A stretch of DNA of 23,147 nt from Propionibacteriaceae bacterium UBA6238 (GCA_002441465.1 DJWE01000095.1:1-23147), one strand, 5' to 3'. Positions 13,573 through 20,779 are shown, numbered from the stretch's first letter. Program-made: numbers and translations. The notes: generated by a model not told the origin, from the sequence alone.

Positions 13573-14771
13573 CCGCTACCGTCACTCCCGCCAAGACATC
13601 CACCGCCGGGGTGCGTGAGCTGCTGACCAGCAACCTGCGCCAGAGCGGCATTCTGATCGCGTTCGTGGTGGTCTTCACGGCAGCGGCGATCGCCAGCCCG
13701 AACTTCCTCTCGCCGGGCAACATCAGCAACATCGTCCAGCAGTACTCCTACATCCTGATCCTGGCGATGGGCATGCTGCTGGTCATTGTCGCGGCACAGA
13801 TCGACTTGTCGGTCGGCTCGGTAGTGGCACTCACCGGTGCGGTCGCCGCCGTCGTGGTGATCAAGTGGGGCATGCCCTGGTACATGGGTGTCCTGGCGGC
13901 GCTGGCGGTCGGGCTGCTGGTAGGCGTCTGGCAGGGCTTCTGGGTGGCCTTTGTGGGCATTCCGGGCTTCATCGTGACCCTGGGCGGCATGCTCATCTTC
14001 CGCGGGTTGACCTATCAGGTGCTCAACTCGATCTCGCTGTCCCCGTTCGGCGGCGTCTACTACGAGATCAACAACGGCTTCCAGAACGGGCTGTTCGGCG
14101 GCTACGGGGTGGACGTGTTCACCCTGGTGGTCTTCGCCATCGGCGCGCTGGTCTTCGCCTACCTGCAGTGGCGCACTCGGCAGGGTCGGGTTGCGTACCA
14201 GCAGACGGTGGAGTCGCCGCCGCTGTTCATCGGCAGGCTGGTGCTGCTGGCCGCAGTGATCATGTGGCTCGGTTTCGAGCTGGCGTCCGACCGCGGCCTG
14301 CCCAACATCCTCATCTTGGTGCTGGCCTTGTTCGTGGTCTACACGCTGGTCAGCCAGAAGACCGTGTTCGGACGGCACATCTACGCGATCGGCGGCAACC
14401 TGAATGCGGCCCGGCTGTCCGGTGTCCGCGTGCGCCGAATCAACTTCTGGGTATTCGTGAACATGGGCCTGCTGTCGGCGGTCGCCGGCATCGTCTATTC
14501 CTCACGCATGAACGCCGCCCAGCCCGGCGCCGGCAACGGCCTCGAACTGGACGCGATCGCGGCCTGCTTCATCGGTGGCGCCTCGACTACCGGCGGCATC
14601 GGACGGGTCGGTGGAGCCATGATCGGCGGCCTGCTGATGGCCGTGATCAGCAACATCATGTCGCTGCTCGGCTGGCCGATGCAGTTGCAGTCGGTGGCCA
14701 AGGGCGTGGTTCTCCTGCTCGCTGTGGCCTTCGACCTGTGGAACCGGCGGCGCTCGGAGTCGGCCGCCTGA
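13569..14771 (+). CDS. mmsB: monosaccharide ABC importer, permease (MmsB/GguB type)
   Basis: A 400-residue inner-membrane permease of the ribose/xylose importer family, with about ten hydrophobic segments. Diagnostic stretches are SPNFLSPGNISNIVQQ, AAQIDLSVGSVVALTG, GIPGFIVTLGGMLIFRG and, near the C-terminus, AIGGNLNAARLSGVRV, followed by AACFIGGASTTGGIGRVGG. The ATG overlaps the ATPase stop by four bases. The long central insert with extra helices (about 200-260) is typical of the multiple-monosaccharide type rather than RbsC. A strong hairpin closes the operon at 14812. Confidence 0.96.
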   Translation: MTATVTPAKTSTAGVRELLTSNLRQSGILIAFVVVFTAAAIASPNFLSPGNISNIVQQYSYILILAMGMLLVIVAAQIDLSVGSVVALTGAVAAVVVIKWGMPWYMGVLAALAVGLLVGVWQGFWVAFVGIPGFIVTLGGMLIFRGLTYQVLNSISLSPFGGVYYEINNGFQNGLFGGYGVDVFTLVVFAIGALVFAYLQWRTRQGRVAYQQTVESPPLFIGRLVLLAAVIMWLGFELASDRGLPNILILVLALFVVYTLVSQKTVFGRHIYAIGGNLNAARLSGVRVRRINFWVFVNMGLLSAVAGIVYSSRMNAAQPGAGNGLELDAIAACFIGGASTTGGIGRVGGAMIGGLLMAVISNIMSLLGWPMQLQSVAKGVVLLLAVAFDLWNRRRSESAA

Positions 14772-14811
14772 GTAGCGGCCGGTTCCGATGACGCTCGGCG
14801 TCGCTCGATTC

Positions 14812-14844
14812 GCGCAGCCCTCGGCCCGCGGCCGGGGGCTGCGC
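14812..14844 (+). terminator. 15-bp hairpin after the sugar importer operon
   Basis: Arms 14812-14826 and 14830-14844 (GCGCAGCCC... and ...GGGCTGCGC) pair over 15 bp with one G-U and a 3-base CGC loop. No U-tract follows, as is frequent for terminator hairpins in high-GC actinobacteria. A smaller perfect hairpin, GACGC-TCG-GCGTC, lies at 14790-14802. Confidence 0.65.
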
Positions 14845-14881
14845 CCGGTTCGGGCCACAGTCCTGGCCTAGCATGAGCGCC

Positions 14882-15193
14882 GTGATGGCGATCAGCAGGT
14901 TCCGGGTGTCCGGGGACGCGTCCGGCTTCGCGGCCGGTGCGCAGCAGGTGGTGACGCGCTTCGCGGCGTCCGAGGGGTGCGAAGGTGCCGAGCTGGTGCA
15001 GAACCTGGACGAGCCCGAGCTCTGGGCGATCGTCAGCCGCTGGGCCGACGTCGGGTCCTACCGCAGGGCTTTCAACGGCACCGAGGCGAAGCTCGTCCTG
15101 ATCCCCCTGTTGTCGCTGGCCATCGACGAGCCCAGCGCCTATGCCGAGCCCACGTCCGTCGGCGAGAACCGGCCTCGCGGAACGCTAGGCTAG
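14882..15193 (+). CDS. antibiotic-biosynthesis-monooxygenase (ABM)-like small protein
   Basis: A 103-residue protein with the pattern of the dimeric alpha-beta barrel ABM family: a first strand (MAISRFRVS), a helix (FAAGAQQVVTRFAASEG), a second strand with NLDEPELWAIVSRWADVGSYRRAF and an acidic tail. GTG 14882 is preferred because TAGCAT (14869-14874), a -10-like box, ends 7 bases before it, suggesting a leaderless mRNA; an ATG at 14873 would overlap that box, and ATG 14885 is the other choice. The family includes quinol or haem oxygenases and many proteins of unknown role. No substrate can be assigned. It lies 43 bases before glyS, whose -10 overlaps its last codons. Confidence 0.7.
   Translation: MMAISRFRVSGDASGFAAGAQQVVTRFAASEGCEGAELVQNLDEPELWAIVSRWADVGSYRRAFNGTEAKLVLIPLLSLAIDEPSAYAEPTSVGENRPRGTLG
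15186..15191 (+). promoter_or_regulatory. -10 element of glyS
   Basis: TAGGCT overlapping the stop of the preceding gene would give a glyS leader of about 40 bases, with AAGGAG at 15228-15233. The same hexamer occurs before uppS, the aldo/keto reductase, dusB and the peptide/ABC operon. Confidence 0.5.
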
Positions 15194-15236
15194 GCGGGCT
15201 GCCAGCCAGGCAGCACGTCGCAACGACAAGGAGTGC

Positions 15237-16619
15237 ATGGTGGCCAGCCGCCTGGAGAACGTGATCAGCCTGACCAAGCGTCGCGGGTTCGTCTACCCGT
15301 GCGGAGAGATCTACGGCGGCACCAGGGCGGCGTGGGACTACGGTCCCTTCGGCGTCGAGCTGAAGGAGAACATCAAGCGGGCCTGGTGGCGTTCGGTGGT
15401 GCAGGGTCGCGACGACGTGGTCGGCCTGGACTCCTCGATCATCCTGCCGCGTCAGGTCTGGGTGGCGTCGGGCCATGTGGGCGTGTTCTCCGATCCGCTG
15501 ACTGAGTGCCTGTCCTGTCACAAGCGATTCCGCGCCGACCAGCTCGAGGAGGCGTTCGAGTTCAAGAAGGGCCGCGCGCCGGAGAGCCTGGCCGAGATCA
15601 ACTGCCCGGAGTGCGGCACGCTCGGCCGGTTCACCGAGCCGCGCGACTTCAACATGATGCTGAAGACCTATCTCGGCGTGATCGAGGACGAGTCCGGATT
15701 GCACTACCTGCGTCCGGAGACCGCGCAGGGCATCTTCATCAACTTCAAGAATGTCGAGGGCACCGCCCGGATGAAGGTGCCCTTCGGCATCGGCCAGGTG
15801 GGCAAGAGCTTCCGCAACGAGATCACCCCGGGCAACTTCATCTTCCGCACCCGCGAGTTCGAGCAGATGGAGATGGAGTTCTTCGTCAAGCCCGGCACGG
15901 ATGAGGAGTGGCACCAGCACTGGATCGACACTCGCACCGACTGGTACGTCGACCTCGGTATCCGCAGGGAGAACCTGCGTCACTACGAGCACCCCAAGGA
16001 GAAGCTGTCGCACTACTCCAAGCGAACCGTCGACATCGAGTACAACTTCGGTTTCACCGGAGGGGATGGCTGGGGTGAGCTGGAGGGCATCGCGAATCGC
16101 ACTGACTTCGATCTCGGCACTCACTCCAAGCATTCCGGCACCGATCTGAGCTACTTCGAGCAGGCCAGCGGTGAGCGCTACCTGCCGTACGTGATCGAGC
16201 CGGCGGCGGGCCTCACCCGGTCGCTGATGGCGTTCCTTGTCGATGCCTACACCGAGGAGGAGGTGCCGACCGCGAAGGGGGGCACCGAGACCCGGGTGTC
16301 GCTGAAGCTGGACCCGCGGTTGGCTCCGGTGAAGGTGGCCGTGTTGCCGCTTTCGCGGAACACGGACCTGTCGCCGAAGGCGCGCGACCTCGCGGCGCAG
16401 CTACGCAGAGTGTGGAACATCGAGTTCGACGACGCCCAGTCGATCGGACGCCGCTACCGCCGCCAGGACGAGATCGGCACGCCGTACTGCATCACCGTCG
16501 ACTTCGACACCCTCACCGACGATGCGGTGACGATCCGCGAGCGGGACACGATGAGCCAGGAGCGGGTCGCTCTCGACCAGGTGCAGGGCTACCTCGCGTC
16601 CCGGCTGCTCGGCTGCTGA
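15237..16619 (+). CDS. glyS: glycyl-tRNA synthetase (alpha2, class II)
   Basis: Charges tRNA-Gly with glycine. The 460 residues include RRGFVYPCGEIYGG and WDYGPFGVELK (N-terminal class II core), and a zinc-binding insert with Cys91, Cys94, Cys123 and Cys126 (CLSCHKRF...CPEC). LRPETAQGIFINF, then SFRNEITPGNFIFRTREFEQMEMEFF (motif 2) and YVIEPAAGLTRSLMAFL (motif 3) complete the active site. The C-terminal anticodon-binding domain runs from about residue 360. This is the single-chain dimeric form used by actinobacteria, not the alpha2beta2 enzyme of E. coli. ATG 15237 has AAGGAG 3 bases upstream, close but usable. Confidence 0.97.
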   Translation: MVASRLENVISLTKRRGFVYPCGEIYGGTRAAWDYGPFGVELKENIKRAWWRSVVQGRDDVVGLDSSIILPRQVWVASGHVGVFSDPLTECLSCHKRFRADQLEEAFEFKKGRAPESLAEINCPECGTLGRFTEPRDFNMMLKTYLGVIEDESGLHYLRPETAQGIFINFKNVEGTARMKVPFGIGQVGKSFRNEITPGNFIFRTREFEQMEMEFFVKPGTDEEWHQHWIDTRTDWYVDLGIRRENLRHYEHPKEKLSHYSKRTVDIEYNFGFTGGDGWGELEGIANRTDFDLGTHSKHSGTDLSYFEQASGERYLPYVIEPAAGLTRSLMAFLVDAYTEEEVPTAKGGTETRVSLKLDPRLAPVKVAVLPLSRNTDLSPKARDLAAQLRRVWNIEFDDAQSIGRRYRRQDEIGTPYCITVDFDTLTDDAVTIRERDTMSQERVALDQVQGYLASRLLGC

Positions 16620-16625
16620 GGCCTG

Positions 16626-16668
16626 GGACGCTGCGCGCGTCCGCTCCGTAGAGGCACGGGAACGGAGC
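16626..16668 (+). terminator. tandem hairpins after glyS
   Basis: GGACGC-N5-GCGTCC (16626-16642) and GCTCCGT-N12-ACGGAGC (16643-16668) follow the glyS stop back to back. Both stems are perfect (6 and 7 bp), without a U-run. They probably end or stabilise the glyS message. Confidence 0.5.
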
Positions 16669-16925
16669 AGGGGATTCGGGGTTTCGGGCCAGTGGAGGTG
16701 GCTCGAACCGTGCGGCGCGATCACGCTGCATGAGTCCGGACGGACCGCAGTTGGTCGTGGGCTCTGGTTGGTAAGGAGATACTCGCCGTCCGCCCTCGAA
16801 CGCGCGTCCTGATCTGGAGATCCGGCGTGCACAAGGGTCTCGTTGAACGGGCGCTCTCACCACAGTTGTCCTGATGGCCAACGGAACTGGCCATGGGGCT
16901 GAAGCCATCGGTCACCCGGCCTCCC
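16669..16925. other. non-coding stretch upstream of the peptide/ABC operon
   Basis: I see no credible gene in this interval on either strand; the open frames lack ribosome sites and family-like composition. It holds an inverted repeat ATGGCCA-N7-TGGCCAT (16874-16894). The first arm can also pair, as GATGGC (16873-16878), with GCCATC (16904-16909). These alternative hairpins lie just before the operon's -10 and might be an operator or a relic. Confidence 0.4.
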
Positions 16926-16931
16926 TAGGCT
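16926..16931 (+). promoter_or_regulatory. -10 element of the peptide/ABC operon
   Basis: TAGGCT, with no recognisable -35 upstream, would start transcription near 16938. That leaves a 43-base leader carrying the strong ribosome site GAGGAGG (16968-16974), 6 bases before the ATG at 16981. Confidence 0.5.
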
Positions 16932-16980
16932 GGCAATGTCCGCCGACCCGACGGGCCTGGGAGCACTGAGGAGGTTGGGC

Positions 16981-17058
16981 ATGACGCTTCCGATCGCGGA
17001 TGTGATCGGCTATCGGGTGGGTCTTCATCGAAGCTCATCCGCTGACTACAAAGCGTGA
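16981..17058 (+). CDS. 25-residue peptide ORF of unknown function
   Basis: ATG 16981 follows GAGGAGG with ideal spacing, behind a TAGGCT -10, so translation is likely even though the frame is only 25 codons. The peptide starts MTLPIADVIGYRVGLHR and ends ADYKA; it is polar overall and has no signal or membrane segment. The stop is TGA followed at once by an in-frame TAA, and then by GTG-GTG, the start of the next small ORF in the same frame. It could be a leader peptide controlling the operon, a secreted signal, or the front part of a formerly longer peptide gene. I do not recognise a family. Confidence 0.4.
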   Translation: MTLPIADVIGYRVGLHRSSSADYKA

Positions 17059-17061
17059 TAA

Positions 17062-17202
17062 GTGGTGCCGTTGCTAGTTCTGCTGGCACTTGGTGCCACT
17101 GTCCTGTTAGGAGCTCTGGCATGGTGCCTGACGCACGGCCAGTATTTCGGAGTCGTCTACAAGGCGAGCACGTTCACCTACTCCGTGGGTTGTCACGGTT
17201 AG
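17062..17202 (+). CDS. 46-residue single-helix membrane peptide, unknown function
   Basis: From GTG 17062, four bases after the preceding stop, the frame encodes a hydrophobic helix (VPLLVLLALGATVLLGALAW, residues 2-21). A short hydrophilic tail follows with aromatic residues and Cys22 and Cys44, ending TFTYSVGCHG. There is no ribosome site of its own, so it would depend on coupling to the 25-codon ORF. Residue 16 is a TTA leucine codon, rare in such DNA, and third positions are less GC-rich than in neighbouring genes. It stops 78 bases before the ABC ATPase. A secreted or membrane-anchored peptide handled by the adjacent transporter is a guess; no modification enzyme is nearby. Confidence 0.4.
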   Translation: MVPLLVLLALGATVLLGALAWCLTHGQYFGVVYKASTFTYSVGCHG

Positions 17203-17280
17203 GGCAGGTTGGTGCGCCCGCGGGGAGATCCGGCGGGCACTCCACCGCGGATGGCCAGAGATCGTCGAGAAGGAGGATCA

Positions 17281-18003
17281 GTGGCTGAGGTCGCCCGGAC
17301 CGACGGGCTCGAGGTCGAGTCCTGTTCGAAGCAGTACGGACCGGTCGCGGCGCTCCGGTCCGTCAGTTTCCGGGTGCGACCCGGCATGATCGCCGGGCTG
17401 GTCGGAGCAAACGGCGCGGGCAAGACCACGATGTTGCACGCACTCGTGGGTCTGGTCAGACTGGACTCCGGCTCAATGAGTCTCGATGGTCACCCGATGA
17501 GTTCCCTGCCGGCCAAGCGAATGACCGCGTTCATGCCTGACGACCTGCCGCGGCCTGTTCGTCTCACTGGGCGCGAGTTGATCGAGTTGAATTGTCGTCT
17601 CTACGACCACGGGAGCGACCGTATCGGTGAGCTGACCGAGCGACTGGAACTCGACGGGCGTCTTGATCAGCCTCTGGGCGGGTATTCCCACGGCATGCGC
17701 CGGAAGATCGATCTCATCGCGGCACTCGCTGTCGAACCGCGACTCCTGGTGATGGATGAGCCGTTCAGCGGTCTGGACCCGGGAATGGTGAAGCAGCTGC
17801 AGGCGATGCTGCTCGATCTCCGTTCGGACGGCGTTTCCATTCTCGTCTCTTCTCACGACCTCGAACTGGTCCAGTCGGTAGCCGACGAAATCGTGGTGCT
17901 CGATGTCGGTCGGGTCGTCTTCACCGGTCCGAGCGAGGCGCTGATGAGCCAGCACAGATCGAAGGATCTTCGCGAAGCTTTCTTGAATATGACCATGGAG
18001 TGA
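17281..18003 (+). CDS. ABC transporter ATP-binding protein, export-type
   Basis: A 240-residue ABC ATPase from GTG 17281, which has GAAGGAGG 5 bases before it; an in-frame GTG at 17209 has no such site. Walker A is GANGAGKTT (42-50), Walker B LLVMDEPFSGLD (155-166) and the switch His is His192 in SSHDLELV. Two positions are unusual: the signature reads YSHGM (135-139) instead of LSGGQ, and the Q-loop region reads AFMPDDLPRP with no Gln. Such variants occur in the CcmA/BcrA-like DRA group for antibiotic or peptide export and resistance. It is followed, 9 bases on, by the two membrane proteins with which it should form a complex. Confidence 0.9.
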   Translation: MAEVARTDGLEVESCSKQYGPVAALRSVSFRVRPGMIAGLVGANGAGKTTMLHALVGLVRLDSGSMSLDGHPMSSLPAKRMTAFMPDDLPRPVRLTGRELIELNCRLYDHGSDRIGELTERLELDGRLDQPLGGYSHGMRRKIDLIAALAVEPRLLVMDEPFSGLDPGMVKQLQAMLLDLRSDGVSILVSSHDLELVQSVADEIVVLDVGRVVFTGPSEALMSQHRSKDLREAFLNMTME

Positions 18004-18012
18004 AGGATTGCG

Positions 18013-18315
18013 ATGTCGGGTGTTGCGCAAGCTGGTCAAAAAACGAAGACGCGGGTCAGAAGGTTCTTCACAGGGGTCTGGGCGGGGCTGTTCATCACCG
18101 CGATCGGCTGGCTGGCGATCGTCGCCGTGTTGTTCTTCGCCGGACTCGCGCAGACTCGCGGGGCCACCTTCTGGGGCATGCGGATGATGGTCTCCGCCGA
18201 CGGCGCGCTGGAACTGTCCTTCGACGGCTTGGCGGTGTTCGCGCTCCTGTGCATCGGCGCAGCAGTCGGCGCTCTGATCGGCGTTCTGGTGCCGCTGCGC
18301 AAGACCGACCCGTGA
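18013..18315 (+). CDS. small two-helix membrane protein of the ABC operon
   Basis: A 100-residue protein with a basic N-terminus (KTKTRVRRFF), a first membrane segment at about 22-47, a short polar loop (48-70) and a second segment at about 72-95, ending in a basic tail. GAAGGA (18002-18007) precedes ATG 18013. Its stop overlaps the permease start (GTGA), so the two are coupled and probably made in equal amounts. It may be an accessory subunit of the transporter. I do not recognise a named family. Confidence 0.8.
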   Translation: MSGVAQAGQKTKTRVRRFFTGVWAGLFITAIGWLAIVAVLFFAGLAQTRGATFWGMRMMVSADGALELSFDGLAVFALLCIGAAVGALIGVLVPLRKTDP

Positions 18316-19739
18316 CCGCGGCCGTGATCGGTCCCCATGTCGTCGGGCTCTGTGCCCGGATCTGGTGGCGGCGAACCACTGCCAGGATCGGCTCGGTGGG
18401 CGCGCTGGCGCTCCTGCTGGTGGCGCCCATCGCCGGCGTCGCCTGCTACGTCTGGGTCTGGAGTCAGGTTGCCGAACTGATGACCGGATTTGCCAAGCCG
18501 GCGCCGATCGGAGTGCTCGCGCTGCCCACTCTGCTGCTCGGTTTCGCACTGGTGTGCGTGTTCATCCGGACCGCGCTGCTGGCCTTCGACTTCGTGTCTC
18601 CCGACGTCCGGATCGTCCTGCACACGGCTCCGGTAACCCGGTTGGCCAGAGCGTTGATCCAGGTTCTGCCGGACTTCGTCTTCTCCTCCGTGCTCGCCCT
18701 CACCATCGGGTCTGTCGGCCTTACCTCGTACGCGGCCGTGAGCGGACGAATCGGGGTAATCACCGTGCTCGGGGTGGCCGTCGCGGTCTCCGCGCTGATC
18801 GGCGCGCTGACCGCGGTGACGGAACTGGCCCTCGTGCACATCGTGAAGGACCCGCTCGCGGCTCGCTCAGGGGCTGCCGTCGTCATCCTCCTTCTGGCCT
18901 GCGGGGCCCTCCTGTCATTGACCCGGGAACTCCAGCTGTACGGCATGGAGATCCGGCCGCTGCTTCGAGCGGGAACGTTCCTGCTCGATTCCGGTGCCCG
19001 GACGCTCGCACTCAGCGGTGGAGTCACCCTCGTGTCGCTGGCGGTCTGGGGCCTCGCGAGTTCGGCGGTCGTCCCGGAGATGCTGCGCAGCCAACACCGT
19101 CGACCAGCACTCGGCGTCGGGAAGGGAAATCTCCTCCTGGTCTCGATGGTCACATTCGTCCGCGACCCGGCCAACGTGATCGGGGCGGTCGGCCTGTTCG
19201 TCATCTCACTGCTCGGTGTCTGGCTGGAGCAGCTCGGCCACCTGCCCGTTGCCGTCGCCATTGTCGCCGCGATCGGCCTCCTGCTGACCAGCGCAGCGTG
19301 CCTGTACGGCTACGGCGCATACGTGGGAGTGCGTTGGCGGGTGATCGCCTCGCCGGCCCGGATGAGTCGCTCCGTGGTCGCCTGGTTGACCGGCCACGCG
19401 GCAGTGGGCGTGTGCTCGGCGGTGCTTCTGCTGGCGCCAGCCGTCGCCCTCGGCCGGGCGCAGTTCAGCCCGCTCGACATCGACATGGTCGCTCGCTATC
19501 TGTGCGCCGTGGCAGTCACGATGGGCACGAGCACGATCGCGGGTTGGGTGATGCCCTATGAGAGGGACGACGTGCTCGGGCTTGCCGCCTCGGGGACCGT
19601 GGCGTTGGTGCTGGCTTCGCTCGCCTGGTGGGCCTTCTCCGGATTGCCGCTGGGCGTCCTGATCTGGGTCGCCGGGGCGATGCTCGTGGTGAGCGTCGGA
19701 GTGGTCGCGCTGGGAGAAGCGCTGCGGCGGTCGGCGTGA
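18312..19739 (+). CDS. polytopic ABC transporter permease-like membrane protein
   Basis: A 475-residue hydrophobic protein starting at GTG 18312, overlapping the preceding stop. About twelve membrane segments are visible (near 28-50, 66-90, 122-142, 148-170, 187-203, 235-255, 290-306, 312-332, 360-380, 395-414, 422-442 and 447-468). The loop after the second helix, FVSPDVRIVLHTAPVTRLARAL, resembles the coupling loop of ABC-2 export permeases, in which a polar stretch precedes a helix pair. It has no close named family that I can recall. With the neighbouring ATPase it should form an exporter or an immunity pump. The in-frame ATG at 18000 would cover the whole 100-residue gene and is rejected. 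Confidence 0.88.
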   Translation: MTAAVIGPHVVGLCARIWWRRTTARIGSVGALALLLVAPIAGVACYVWVWSQVAELMTGFAKPAPIGVLALPTLLLGFALVCVFIRTALLAFDFVSPDVRIVLHTAPVTRLARALIQVLPDFVFSSVLALTIGSVGLTSYAAVSGRIGVITVLGVAVAVSALIGALTAVTELALVHIVKDPLAARSGAAVVILLLACGALLSLTRELQLYGMEIRPLLRAGTFLLDSGARTLALSGGVTLVSLAVWGLASSAVVPEMLRSQHRRPALGVGKGNLLLVSMVTFVRDPANVIGAVGLFVISLLGVWLEQLGHLPVAVAIVAAIGLLLTSAACLYGYGAYVGVRWRVIASPARMSRSVVAWLTGHAAVGVCSAVLLLAPAVALGRAQFSPLDIDMVARYLCAVAVTMGTSTIAGWVMPYERDDVLGLAASGTVALVLASLAWWAFSGLPLGVLIWVAGAMLVVSVGVVALGEALRRSA

Positions 19740-20044
19740 GCGAGGTTCGGGGCTGGCGTGGTCTCGGGCGACTGATGGTGCGGGGTGGCTCTGGGTGGCC
19801 GTGCTTCGCCGTGCTGGTTGGTGCCTGGCTGCCGCAGCCGCTGGATGTGGTGGCCTCGGAGTTGTTCGGGTCGTTCTTCAGTTCTTGGCTGCACAAAGCC
19901 GGGCCACGTCGCGACCTGTGTCCTCGCGTCGGTGACGGCGACGCGCTCCCTGTGGGGACGGGGGCGGCACTGCTGTTCCATCTGGCCGGGCTGCTGCCGG
20001 GTTCGGCAGACGGAAACCGGATCTGGGGACTCCACGAGGCGTGA
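19736..20044 (+). CDS. hypothetical protein coupled to the ABC permease gene
   Basis: A 102-residue frame from GTG 19736, overlapping the permease stop by GTGA like the gene before it. Third positions are mostly G or C. It has a hydrophobic patch (CFAVLVGAWLPQPLDVVASELFG, about 24-46) and a weaker one near the C-terminus (TGAALLFHLAGLLPG), so it may be a short membrane or membrane-associated protein. I recognise no family. Without the exact overlap I would doubt it, and a competing frame on the other strand has a simple, low-complexity composition. It could equally be a decayed gene end. Confidence 0.45.
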   Translation: MSEVRGWRGLGRLMVRGGSGWPCFAVLVGAWLPQPLDVVASELFGSFFSSWLHKAGPRRDLCPRVGDGDALPVGTGAALLFHLAGLLPGSADGNRIWGLHEA

Positions 20045-20128
20045 GGAGCCTGCCGAACGGGTGGACCGTCAGGGATGTGGCCCGAAGTCGGCCCTGCGCG
20101 GCAGCCGCGCGCGAGGCGTCCGTGGTGT

Positions 20129-20704
20129 TCAGACCAGGGGGACGAAGGCGAACCGGTAGCCAGCGATCGGCTCGCGGTGCCAGCCGTCGTGCTCTCGGTC
20201 GACGACCCACATCACGCCGGACGCGGGCACGACCATCCGGCCGCCGACGGCGAGCTGTGCCTCCAGGTCCGCGGGCAGCACGTGCGCGTCAGCGGAGACG
20301 AGAATGCGGTCGAACGGGCCGTCCTGAGGAGCGCCGAGAGCACCCGGAACAGCGGCCTCGATACGTGCCCACGGCAGGTGGAACGCCGCGAGGTTGCCGC
20401 GTCCGAACGCCACCAGCTCGGGCACGGCCTCCACGCCGAGCACCGATCCCTTCGGTCCGACGAGCTGGCCGATCAGGGCGGTCGTCCAGCCCGAGCCGCT
20501 GCCGACGTCCAGCACTCTCGCGCCCTCGGTCAGGTGCAGGAGCTCGAGCATGAACTGGACGGTCCAGGGTTGTGAGTTGGTCGCGCCGTGGCCGATCGGC
20601 ACAGGCTCGTCGAGCGCTGCGCGGTCACGGACGTCTTCGGGCAGGAACCTGGCTCGCGGGATGGCGGCCAGCGCCGCCACGACCCGGCTGTGGTCGGTGC
20701 TCAT
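20129..20704 (-). CDS. pcm: protein-L-isoaspartate O-methyltransferase-like SAM enzyme
   Basis: This family methylates L-isoaspartyl residues to start repair of aged proteins. The 191 residues start at ATG 20704-20702; a longer frame continuing into dusB is a shadow. The SAM site is clear: VLDVGSGSGW (64-73) with Asp66, acidic Glu92 ending strand 2 (GVEAVPELV), and motif II DRILVSADA. The TNSQPWTVQFMLELL segment (Ser44) matches the substrate-binding ISQPY motif with a Trp for the Tyr. It ends VPLV without a further domain. It diverges from dusB with 75 bases between starts. True activity could be a related SAM reaction. Confidence 0.82.
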   Translation of the reverse strand: MSTDHSRVVAALAAIPRARFLPEDVRDRAALDEPVPIGHGATNSQPWTVQFMLELLHLTEGARVLDVGSGSGWTTALIGQLVGPKGSVLGVEAVPELVAFGRGNLAAFHLPWARIEAAVPGALGAPQDGPFDRILVSADAHVLPADLEAQLAVGGRMVVPASGVMWVVDREHDGWHREPIAGYRFAFVPLV

Positions 20705-20747
20705 GCCCCTAGCGCACACCGTCGGAGGGCTCCCGCGCAAGGGTGGG

Positions 20748-20753
20748 TAGGCT
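20748..20753 (+). promoter_or_regulatory. -10 element of dusB
   Basis: TAGGCT, 26 bases before the dusB ATG at 20780, would give a leader of about 20 bases that carries GGGAGG. No clear -35 is seen. Confidence 0.5.
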
Positions 20754-20779
20754 GTCCGGGCTGATCGATGGGAGGTGGA

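Noticed and set aside
13389..14378. 329-codon minus-strand frame opposite mmsA/mmsB
   Set aside because: Composed of repeated His/Asp/Gln strings, an artefact of reading the complement of membrane-protein codons.
15072..16133. 353-codon minus-strand frame opposite glyS
   Set aside because: Shadow of the glyS codons; the plus strand has a full synthetase.
16721..16915. 64-codon minus-strand frame in the gap after glyS
   Set aside because: No ribosome site, no hydrophobic or domain pattern, and it overlaps an inverted repeat and the upstream region of a plus-strand operon.
16936..17058. Earlier ATG at 16936 giving a 40-codon version of the first small ORF
   Set aside because: It is only 4 bases after the -10, so it probably lies at or before the transcription start, while ATG 16981 has an ideal ribosome site.
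19556..20035. 159-codon minus-strand frame opposite the permease end and the 102-residue ORF
   Set aside because: Pro/Arg/Thr/Ser-rich with no family-like pattern; the plus-strand frame has the stop-start overlap.
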